A stretch of DNA of 64,000 nt from DATAUD01 sp036268455 (GTDB lineage Bacteria; Verrucomicrobiota; Verrucomicrobiia; Limisphaerales; Palsa-1400): NCBI GenBank assembly GCA_036268455.1, contig DATAUD010000062.1, positions 1 through 64,000 of the forward strand, in the 5' to 3' direction. Each line of letters opens with the position of its first letter. Positions within the stretch are counted from its first letter, which is position 1. The notes beneath the pieces are model-generated. The model saw only the letters and a list, made by a program, of their open reading frames with translations, searched no databases and was not told where the DNA came from. The position numbers were made by a program, and so were the translations under genes. This document shows positions 56,938 through 64,000 of the stretch, piece after piece.

Positions 56938-57453
56938 AGCGCGGCGCAGTGTGCAGATTATTGACAAGAAAAGCAAACTGGTGGCTCCTACGGAGTGGAA
57001 ATAACTTTTACACATTTGATGATGAAGTCGCTGGCGGATTTCCGGATTCGGATGAAGGCGTGGTTTGATCCTGTCCGAACCGCACGTGCCCTATGACAGA
57101 GGGTTTGGGGGGGTGGTGCGGGAAGCGGGTTTTTTGCGCGAACCTTTAGTAGGCTTGATTGAGAGCCGGGGTCGCGAAAATTTTGCTGCGCGATGCGATT
57201 TATCACCGCCTGCGTTCAGGAAATCGTTACCAAGGAGTATAGACGCGGTAAAAGCGTTTTACATCCTCAGCCGTATCGATATTCGTGATTAAAGAATTTG
57301 TCGTGATCGAGATTGTCCCGAGGTTCGTCCAAGATGCCGCGCCCAAATCATCCGAATACTGCAGTTGATATTGCGCACCCCACTGGGCGCTCCAGACGAG
57401 CGCCGTAGGAAAGTTTCGAGAGATCGACTGAAATGACGTTGGCGTGGGAGGAG

Positions 57454-58680
57454 TTATTTTACACGGAAAATGGTTCCGGCGTTAGCCATGCCGCCGAAGG
57501 ACGTAGTCCCGTAAAAATTACCCCCGGTTCCCTGGACCAGTATATTCGGGCCTGAACCGTCGATTCCATTCGTGAACGAATACAACACTGTCAACACACC
57601 TTTGGCTGTAGTTTCGAATAGGACGCCTCCGCTCCCAATTCCTCCTTGAGAGGTCGCCCCGTAAAAATTGCCGTCTGTGCCCTGCACTAGTCCGGCATAA
57701 GGCGCGTTACCATCCATTCCATTTGTAAAGGAGTAGAGGACGGACATCGCTCCATTAGGAGATATTTTAAAAATACTTCCATGGTTCGTTTTTCCGTCAC
57801 CCAGCGTTGTTCCATAGAAATTCCCGTCACTGCCAAGTGTAAGTCCCGCATAAGGATCGCTGCCGTCAATGCCATTGATGAACGAATAGAGCGGCGTAAG
57901 AACTCCGTTTGTAGTGATGCGAAATACGGAGCCAAAGCCATTCGTGCCGCCGCTCGACGCAGCGCCATATAAGTTGCCGTCGGTTCCTTGTGCAAGCGCC
58001 CCTTTAGGGCTGGAGCCATCCACGCCATTGGTGAACGTGTACAAGAGCGTAAACGCAGCATTTGTTGTTATTTTGAATACTGTGCCAGCACCGCTCAAAA
58101 ACCCGGCCGTCGTGCCGTAAATACAGCCATCGCTCGCTTGAAACAATGGCGCAACAGGAAACGCGCCGCCTCCGTTCGTAAAGGAGTACAACACGTTAAG
58201 TACGCCATTGGGGGTTATTTTGAAAATTGTACCAGGAAATATTTCAACCGAGCCTGACATGTCAACTAAACCGTCCTCAGTCGTCCCATAAAAGCTGCCA
58301 TCAGCGCCCAAGACAATCTCTCCGAACGGGTTGCTTCCGTCAAGACCGTTGGTAAACGAGTACAATGGGGTTAAAGCGCCTTCCCCGTTAATCCTAAACA
58401 CCACACCGCCACCGTTTGGATTTTGGCTGTTTATCCCGCCCTCACTGGAAACCCCGTAAAAACAGTCATTACTGCTGCCGCGGCTCAAGCCTGCTTGAGG
58501 TATAGAACCATCCGGCCCGTTAGTAAACGAATAAAGGTTCACGAACGTTACGTCTGCTCTTGCCGGGAACAAGGTAAGCGCCAGCGCTGCGGCTGAAACA
58601 AGAGAGGAAATCTTTCTTCGGAACACGTTAATGAATGATAATGGATACAACCGGTTCACCGACAATGGGGCAAAGAGCAT
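57454..58680 (-). CDS. Secreted GloVer-repeat protein, frameshifted before its C-terminal domain
   Basis: The 408-residue frame has a signal sequence (ending FPARA, most likely from the GTG at 58626) and about ten GloVer/TIGR03803 repeats, each with a YSFTNGxDG and a DGNFYGTT or GTxFKI part. These build a beta-propeller-like, probably secreted structure. It ends at TAA after FRVK. In the next frame, starting at 57457, ITPPTPTSFQSIS...FYRVYTPW continues for 76 residues to a TAA at 57227-57229, which is the usual fibronectin-like C-terminus. A missing base in the run of four A at 57457-57460 explains this. Confidence 0.72.
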   Translation of the reverse strand: MLFAPLSVNRLYPLSFINVFRRKISSLVSAAALALTLFPARADVTFVNLYSFTNGPDGSIPQAGLSRGSSNDCFYGVSSEGGINSQNPNGGGVVFRINGEGALTPLYSFTNGLDGSNPFGEIVLGADGSFYGTTEDGLVDMSGSVEIFPGTIFKITPNGVLNVLYSFTNGGGAFPVAPLFQASDGCIYGTTAGFLSGAGTVFKITTNAAFTLLYTFTNGVDGSSPKGALAQGTDGNLYGAASSGGTNGFGSVFRITTNGVLTPLYSFINGIDGSDPYAGLTLGSDGNFYGTTLGDGKTNHGSIFKISPNGAMSVLYSFTNGMDGNAPYAGLVQGTDGNFYGATSQGGIGSGGVLFETTAKGVLTVLYSFTNGIDGSGPNILVQGTGGNFYGTTSFGGMANAGTIFRVK

Positions 58681-58964
58681 TGAAAGCGTTTAACGATGAG
58701 CATTGCCAACTGTTCATGATTTTTTTAGAAGGGCGCACTCATTTGCGTCTCTGGCTGTTTCAGACATAGACTTTCGGAAGGCCCATACTTGTCGTAGGAC
58801 GTCACCTGGGTTGGTGGGCCTCAATTTGATTGGCATTTTATATTCAGTATCGGACCGGATTATAGTCGTCGATATGGGTGGGCGCAAGGGCTTTTGGCAG
58901 TGGCTGTTGACACGAAAAAGCCGGTCGCACCCGAAATTGCGTGGGGAAAGCGTGTCCCTCCAGC

Positions 58965-60620
58965 TCATTGAGACTTCAATTGCTTCAATTTTTCCACTAC
59001 TTTGCGGTTCTGGGGATTGAGTTTTAATGACTTTTCAAAGATCTCGATAGCGGGGGTTTTGTCGCCGTCTTTCATGTACGCGTTGCCGAGGTTGTCGTAA
59101 GCCAGGAAGGATTGCGGGTAGAGTTCCGCGTCTAACTTGAGTATCGTAATCGCGTCTTTTGTTTTTTTTGCGTAAAGCAATTCGTCACCGAGATCGTCCA
59201 ATTGGTCCTCGCTAAAACTGTACGCGTCGGGTTGGGTTGATCTCAACTCGCGATATTGTTGAACGGCGGCGTCAGCGCCTTTCTCGTTGATAGTTTTGAG
59301 GAGGGTGTCCTCGAGAATTCCGGTTTTGCGGGCGTGCGCTTCAACCTGGGCCAGCATTGCTTCCAAAGAGGATCTTGGAAAGAGCCTGCCACGGGCGACG
59401 ACGGCCGCGATCTTTCGTGTATTGGCTATGTTATCGAGCGGATTGGCGTCAAGCAAAACCAAGTCGGCCAGCTTGCCTTTCTCGATTGTTCCAAGTTCGT
59501 TTTCCCGTCCCATGAAGCGGGCGGGATTGATGGTCGCGGATTGAAGCGCTTCCATCGGCGTCAACCCGGCTCGGACCAGAAGACCCAGTTCATCGTGCAA
59601 ACTAAAACCGGGAAAACAATAGGGATTCTCGGTGTCCGTGCCCGCAAGAATTGGAACGCCAGCCCGCTGCATGGCGCCAACCATATCCAGGTGCTTTTGA
59701 AAATATCCCTCGCCTATCAATGACCGGGTGATCGTCGCAACGGTTCCCAGTTTATCTTGAGCGGCCCAGTAACCCACGAGCGCCGGCGAGATGTATTTTA
59801 GCAGGCGAGGGTTTGTTTGGGCGGGATCGCTCGTCATCATGCTGCGCAAGACTGTAAAAGTTGGACATTGCCATGTGTGGTTCTTTTTAAATTCGGCGAG
59901 CATCGCTTCGGTCTTGGCTGGAGTCGAACACGCGGCGAGAACTCCCGTAAGATGTTCGATGCTCTTTTGTCCGGCCTTGGATGCTTCCTCGACCGAGATT
60001 GAATCAGGGACGTGTCCCTCGAAAGGGATTCCTTGTTTTTTGGCTTCGTCCGCGATGGCAAAATAAGCCTCGCGGGGAAGTCGCGAATAAACCTTCACAA
60101 AATCGGCGCCGTCCTGTCTGGCGTTGGTGACGGCTTGCCGGCCTTCGGCGGCGTTGGCGGCTTTGTCGGAGTCCGGCCATACGGGATTCGGCCCATCCAC
60201 AATGGCGCTGGCGATCAGCATGCGCGGGCCAACGAGCGAACCCTGCTCGATTTCTTTTCGCCACTCGTGATGCACAGGCATGCCCCATATTATCCGGATG
60301 CCGGTGACGCCGTTGGCGATGAACAAGGGCAGGTAATCTTTGTCTTCCCAGTGAACGTGCATATCCCAAAGTCCGGGGATCAGGAATTTTCCCGTGGCAT
60401 CCACGATTTGCGCGTTTTCCGGTGACCGGACGTCCACGCTCCTGCCCATCGCAGTGATGCGATCGCCCGTGATTACCACAGTGACATCCGGTTGAGGGGC
60501 TGCGCCGGTCGCGTCAATCACAGTGCAATGAACAAAGACAAGACAGATCTCCTTCGCGCCAAGGGATTGCGCTAACAGAAAGGAGAAAAAAAGAAAAATC
60601 AGGCCGCGTCTCAACTTCAT
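58965..60620 (-). CDS. Secreted amidohydrolase with C-terminal TPR
   Basis: The 551-residue protein has a signal peptide (1-21). An amidohydrolase metal centre follows: WDMHVHWED (HxH), GHVPDSISVEEA (His), EHLTG (His) and LAGTDTENP (Asp). The amidohydrolase_1 end region is FMGRENELGTIEKGKLADLVLLD. A tetratricopeptide segment (about 480-545; LGDELLYAKKTKDAI, YDNLGNAYMKDGDKTPAIEIF) is fused at the C-terminus. Imidazolonepropionase-like enzymes of this branch hydrolyse peptides or cyclic amides outside the cell. ATG 60620 fits the signal peptide. Confidence 0.87.
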   Translation of the reverse strand: MKLRRGLIFLFFSFLLAQSLGAKEICLVFVHCTVIDATGAAPQPDVTVVITGDRITAMGRSVDVRSPENAQIVDATGKFLIPGLWDMHVHWEDKDYLPLFIANGVTGIRIIWGMPVHHEWRKEIEQGSLVGPRMLIASAIVDGPNPVWPDSDKAANAAEGRQAVTNARQDGADFVKVYSRLPREAYFAIADEAKKQGIPFEGHVPDSISVEEASKAGQKSIEHLTGVLAACSTPAKTEAMLAEFKKNHTWQCPTFTVLRSMMTSDPAQTNPRLLKYISPALVGYWAAQDKLGTVATITRSLIGEGYFQKHLDMVGAMQRAGVPILAGTDTENPYCFPGFSLHDELGLLVRAGLTPMEALQSATINPARFMGRENELGTIEKGKLADLVLLDANPLDNIANTRKIAAVVARGRLFPRSSLEAMLAQVEAHARKTGILEDTLLKTINEKGADAAVQQYRELRSTQPDAYSFSEDQLDDLGDELLYAKKTKDAITILKLDAELYPQSFLAYDNLGNAYMKDGDKTPAIEIFEKSLKLNPQNRKVVEKLKQLKSQ

Positions 60621-60821
60621 GCCGGGACGGAATAACGTGCCACGGTTGACAGCGCAATTTCCAAGTTCAAATTTTGACAAAAAACGGTTGCTCCGGAAGG
60701 AAAGGAAAACTTCTATTTGGAACTCAAGGAAAAAGAAATTGGCGGAGAGTATGACCTTCTTGTCTTTGCTCTTGAGAACAGAATTGCCCTTGTCGTCGGC
60801 CTTCCAGGCGAAAAGGGCGGA

Positions 60822-61076
60822 CTAAGTCTGCGCCTTGGATTTTCCGCCGCCACCGCTCTTTTTGCCGCCGCCGCTGCCGGTCATGAGGATTGCGCCAACG
60901 AGAAAACCCAGCCCGAAAAACGCGAAATACATCAATGCGGCCGGTTGTGCCTGGGTCCGGGGGAGGATGTTTGGCATGGACAATGTGACCGTTTGACGGT
61001 TGTTCATTCCCATGATCACCAACAGTGCCAGCACGGCGATTATCACCAACGACTTAAGAATCAATTTGAAATTCAT
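60822..61076 (-). CDS. Small LapA-like membrane protein
   Basis: The 84-residue protein has two membrane spans (about 3-20 and 45-68) with NRQTVTLSMP between them, close to the LapA/DUF1049 pattern (span, N-x-x-V-x-L, span). The C-terminus is Gly/Lys-rich (GGGKKSGGGGKSK). LapA helps LPS assembly in E. coli, but the match here is only to the general pattern. ATG 61076 is used. It is divergent from the adenosyltransferase gene, 35 bp apart. Confidence 0.6.
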   Translation of the reverse strand: MNFKLILKSLVIIAVLALLVIMGMNNRQTVTLSMPNILPRTQAQPAALMYFAFFGLGFLVGAILMTGSGGGKKSGGGGKSKAQT

Positions 61077-61111
61077 ACCGATTTTGGGCGAGCATAACGC
61101 CACGCAAACAA

Positions 61112-61642
61112 ATGTCAATTGCCACCAGAACCGGAGACGATGGAACGACCGGGTTGATGTACAACCGGCGGCTCTCCAAGTGCCATCCTCGCGTGGAAGC
61201 CTACGGGGCGGTCGATGAACTCAACGCCGCGATCGGGACCGTCCGGGCCTTGGCGCCGGAAAGCGCGTTGGGCCGCCAATTGATCCGCATCCAGACAGAC
61301 CTCGTGCTACTGATGGGGGAATTGGCGACGGCTCCCGAAGACCTGCCGCGTTACGTTAAGGACGGCTTTTCGACGGTCACGCCGGAACTGACGGCGAAGC
61401 TGGATGCGATTGTGAGGGAAATTGAGTCGCGGAACATTTCTTTCAAGGGATGGGCAACGCCCGGGGCCAACCCGACCTCGGCTGCCTTGGACGTCGCGCG
61501 GACGACGTGCCGGCGAGCGGAGCGGCGAGCGTGCGCGTTGAGGCAAGCCGGAGAGCTTCAAAACGGCGAAATCATTATTTTCCTCAACCGTTTGTCCGAT
61601 GCCCTTTGGCTGATGGCGCGCGATGCCGAAGGACAAAGTTAA
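61112..61642 (+). CDS. Cob(I)alamin adenosyltransferase (PduO type)
   Basis: The 176-residue enzyme adds the adenosyl group to cobalamin, forming coenzyme B12. It starts SIATRTGDDGTTGL, the ATP-binding motif, with YGAVDELNAAIG and CRRAERRACALR, in which the conserved Arg/Glu are present. Length suits PduO. No B12 enzyme or riboswitch is nearby. Confidence 0.92.
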   Translation: MSIATRTGDDGTTGLMYNRRLSKCHPRVEAYGAVDELNAAIGTVRALAPESALGRQLIRIQTDLVLLMGELATAPEDLPRYVKDGFSTVTPELTAKLDAIVREIESRNISFKGWATPGANPTSAALDVARTTCRRAERRACALRQAGELQNGEIIIFLNRLSDALWLMARDAEGQS

Positions 61643-61721
61643 CTCATTGTCTGCATTATATTTCCCGATTAAAGGTCATTGCCGGAGGCGCCGATAATAG
61701 ACTTGAGATTTTGTGGATTCG

Positions 61722-63290
61722 ATGAGGAACAGCGCAATTGCCAAAGAAAAGCGAGAATGTGTTCGCATTCTTCACCTGGAAGATTCGGCGGCGGACGCTC
61801 AGTTAATCCATATCCTGATGGATGACGAGGGGCTGCGTTGTGATGTCACCGTGGCGCCGAACAAGCCCCGATTTGAAAACGCCTTAACCGAAAATCAATT
61901 CGACCTGATTCTCTGCGATCACGGGATTCCCGGTTACGACGGATTCTCGGCGTTGCGTTTCGCGCGGGAGATTCAACCGCTGACGCCCATTATCATGCTT
62001 TCGGGGATGCTGGACGACGCGCAGGCCGTCGAAAGCCTCAAAGGCGGGGCGACAGATTACATTTTGAAACAGCGACTGGCCCGGCTGGTGCCGGCCATTC
62101 GCCGGGCTTTGCACGAGGCCGAAGAGCGTGACGAAAAGAAAAAACTCGAGGCGGCCTTTCTCAGGGCGCAGCGCATGGACAGCATTGGAGCGCTGGCTGG
62201 AGGCATCGCCCATGATTTGAATAACGCGCTGGCGCCGGTCCTGATGAGCGTCGAGCTGCTGAAGAACTGCGATGACGAAGCGGTCCGGGAAAGGTTTCTG
62301 GACGTGATCACCTCCAGCGCCCAACGGGCGACGGGGATGGTCAAACAAATTCTCGGGTTCGCTCGCGGACATGGCCGAAGCGGGCCTGTTTCGGTGAGCA
62401 ACGTCGTGCGCGAGATGGCAAAAATCCTCAGAGACACCTTTCCAAAGTCGATTTCGATCTCGGTCAAATCTGGGAATGAGGGGCTTTGGCAAATTCCCGG
62501 CGACGCGACGGAATTGCACCAGGTCTTGTTGAATTTGTGCGTTAATGCGCGGGATGCGATGCCCAAGGGAGGCCGCCTGTCTGTCTCGGCTGAAAACGCC
62601 AGGCTTGATGAAGCCGCCGCCGCGGACTTGAAAACCGCGCCCGGGCCGTATGTATTGCTTTCCGTGGCGGACACCGGCACGGGAATTCCACCGGAAGTGC
62701 TGCCGTGCATTTTCGAGCCGTTTTTCACGACGAAAATGCCGGACAAGGGAACGGGGCTGGGGCTGTCCACCGTGGCCGGAATTGTGAGACAGCACGGCGG
62801 TTGTATTGACATCAAAACCGAACTTGGGCACGGAACGGAATTCAGAATTTATTTTCGCGCCCTTGAATCGACGACGGACGACCACGAAATCAGCGACGAG
62901 GAGGTTCAATTGCCGACGGGCCATGGCGAATTGATCCTGGTGATTGAGGACGAAGAAGCTGTGCGCGAACTGACAAAGACCACATTGGAGACTTACAATT
63001 ACCGGGTGGTCACAGCTCAGGATGGAGAACAGGGAATTACCCGGTTTAAGGAACACTCCCGCGAAATCAGGGTTTTGGTCACCGATACTGACATGCCGTA
63101 CCTGGACGGGATGGGCGCTGTCCACGCGATCAAACAAATGCGGCCGGACATTCCGGTGATCATCGCGAGCGGGTCAAAATATGACACCGAGCAGGTTCTA
63201 CGAATTAAGAGAGAGCACTGCTTCAACCTGGGCAAGCCGTTCAGCGCGGACCAATTGCTGCTCGCGGTCGGAATGGCGATACAACATTGA
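61722..63290 (+). CDS. Hybrid histidine kinase with receiver domains at both ends
   Basis: This is a 522-residue soluble signalling protein. An N-terminal receiver (about 12-130, D66 in LILCDHGIPGYDGF) is followed by a HisKA dimerisation region with the phospho-His in AGGIAHDLNNALAPV. A HATPase follows (NLCVNARDAMPKGG, DTGTGIPPEVL, GTGLGLSTV), and a C-terminal receiver has D in VLVTDTDMPYLDGM. No transmembrane or sensor domain is present, so it takes input from its own receiver or from partners. GTG 61713 is an alternative start. Confidence 0.92.
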   Translation: MRNSAIAKEKRECVRILHLEDSAADAQLIHILMDDEGLRCDVTVAPNKPRFENALTENQFDLILCDHGIPGYDGFSALRFAREIQPLTPIIMLSGMLDDAQAVESLKGGATDYILKQRLARLVPAIRRALHEAEERDEKKKLEAAFLRAQRMDSIGALAGGIAHDLNNALAPVLMSVELLKNCDDEAVRERFLDVITSSAQRATGMVKQILGFARGHGRSGPVSVSNVVREMAKILRDTFPKSISISVKSGNEGLWQIPGDATELHQVLLNLCVNARDAMPKGGRLSVSAENARLDEAAAADLKTAPGPYVLLSVADTGTGIPPEVLPCIFEPFFTTKMPDKGTGLGLSTVAGIVRQHGGCIDIKTELGHGTEFRIYFRALESTTDDHEISDEEVQLPTGHGELILVIEDEEAVRELTKTTLETYNYRVVTAQDGEQGITRFKEHSREIRVLVTDTDMPYLDGMGAVHAIKQMRPDIPVIIASGSKYDTEQVLRIKREHCFNLGKPFSADQLLLAVGMAIQH

Positions 63291-63291
63291 G

Positions 63292-64000
63292 TTACGCCTG
63301 GGTTTTGGGCGGCGGATTCGGATCGAGGCCCCGCTCGTAGATCGTTTTCTTCATTTCCTCTGAATGGGCGTAGGGAGTATCGAGCATATCGATCGTGATC
63401 GGCTGGTCCTTCTTGCAGGCCTTGATCATGTGGTGGCCGTAGCGTCCGAGCATCAATTCGCGCGAGGAAATCTGCCCCTTTTGCAGCGGGATCGCCATGT
63501 AGATGTCTTCTTCCGACAATTGAAGACCTTCCTTTAAATCGGTCTTCGCGTAAACGCCGCGGACGTAGGAATCGAGATAGGTTGTTTCCTTTTCCATCGG
63601 CATTTTGCGGTGGGATTCGGAATTGCCAATCATCTCCTTGGCTTTATGGAATGATTTGAACCAGGTGTCGATTTGCAGGGGCAAGGAGGAATATTTCGCC
63701 ACAGGCGCCCCGCCCTCTTCGATATCGATGTGGCGCTCAAACGTGCGCGCTCCCTTGGCGTAAGCGATCAGAAGTGAGGACATCCAATCGCGATACTCGT
63801 GGCAGGAATATCCAATGGTGTGATTGGGATACCGCTTCATCAGAAAATCGATCTGGCTCAATTCGCACTCGGAATCTTCATGCGGGTAGGCGGCAACGCA
63901 ATGGTTGATGGCCATGGGAATGTTGCGGTTCTCGAAGAACGTCACCATGTCGTCCATGTCCTTGAGGGAAAGGCCGCCGACGGAAACAATGACCGGCTTT
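63292..64000 (-). CDS. NeuB-like sialic-acid/N-acetylneuraminate synthase, C-terminal part
   Basis: Partial: the 5' end lies beyond the window edge, with the frame open through position 64000. The visible 236 residues include VIVSVGGLSLKD, HCVAAYPHEDSE, TIGYSCHEYRD, ERHIDIEEGG, and a C-terminal segment (VYAKTDLKEGLQLSEEDI, PLQKGQISSRELMLGRYG) like the SAF antifreeze-like domain of NeuB. It condenses phosphoenolpyruvate with an amino sugar to make a nonulosonic acid for surface glycans. Its stop lies one base from the kinase stop (convergent). Confidence 0.82.
   Translation of the reverse strand, partial: KPVIVSVGGLSLKDMDDMVTFFENRNIPMAINHCVAAYPHEDSECELSQIDFLMKRYPNHTIGYSCHEYRDWMSSLLIAYAKGARTFERHIDIEEGGAPVAKYSSLPLQIDTWFKSFHKAKEMIGNSESHRKMPMEKETTYLDSYVRGVYAKTDLKEGLQLSEEDIYMAIPLQKGQISSRELMLGRYGHHMIKACKKDQPITIDMLDTPYAHSEEMKKTIYERGLDPNPPPKTQA

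Noticed and set aside
58714..58968. 84-residue minus-strand frame between GloVer and amidohydrolase genes
   Set aside because: No family likeness; the 284-bp gap shows no other gene.

Overview
The window reads as a chromosomal segment of a Verrucomicrobiota bacterium, most like the Pedosphaera/Limisphaera group. This is an inference from gene families, not from a marker-gene alignment. The supporting signs are prepilin-like proteins with an H-X9-DG motif, GloVer-repeat, LamG and immunoglobulin-like secreted proteins, GntR/LacI hybrid regulators, a sigma factor paired with a Ser/Thr kinase, Tat-exported Gfo/Idh/MocA oxidoreductases, and many GTG/TTG starts with weak ribosome binding sites. LPS genes (kdsA, lptA-like, lptB, O-antigen ligase) show a Gram-negative envelope.

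Layout. 1-694 holds no recognisable gene; 695-1045 is tmRNA (minus). 1070-4715 (minus) runs accB, accC, thiE and a class V aminotransferase, followed upstream by an O-antigen ligase. 6403-7550 has two small plus-strand genes. 7575-9784 is a nitric-oxide response unit: a promoter covered by a perfect NsrR-type operator, a truncated haemoglobin, nsrR and a secreted haem-c protein. 9859-18023 is an 8 kb pair of giant secreted proteins (RHS with a C39-peptidase-like head, then a beta-helix repeat protein). 18166-18874 is a nucleotidyltransferase/small-ORF pair, then holB. 20059-22687 is a complete type II restriction-modification island with Vsr. 22734-28613 carries a DUF6941-like gene, a GntR/LacI regulator, a prepilin-like gene and a LamG/Ig protein.

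28755-32128 is a sigma factor, unknown protein and Ser/Thr kinase operon. 32171-35676 is the LPS synthesis/export operon. 35666-37461 (minus) has a PDZ lipoprotein, a membrane protein and a PadR regulator. 37631-42422 holds an APC transporter with a USP-like tail, an SDR, dapA, dapB and folK. 42399-46570 (minus) is a sugar-nucleotide pair with an unusual kinase plus nucleotidyltransferase fusion. 46695-49916 encodes secreted proteins and a pseudouridine synthase. 49938-56357 (minus) holds pheT, an oxidoreductase, vapBC and amtB-glnK behind a sigma-54-type promoter. 56527-64000 contains a broken PP2C gene, a frameshifted GloVer gene, an amidohydrolase, a small membrane protein, a cobalamin adenosyltransferase, a hybrid histidine kinase and the end of a NeuB-like gene.

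The most interesting items are the NsrR-controlled unit, a promoter-like element of exactly 39 nt repeated before three unrelated genes, a cytosine methyltransferase with a ribbon-helix-helix-like head and a palindrome at its start, the FKP-like enzyme with reversed domain order, the sigma-54 promoter before amtB, and two single-base frameshifts near gene ends.
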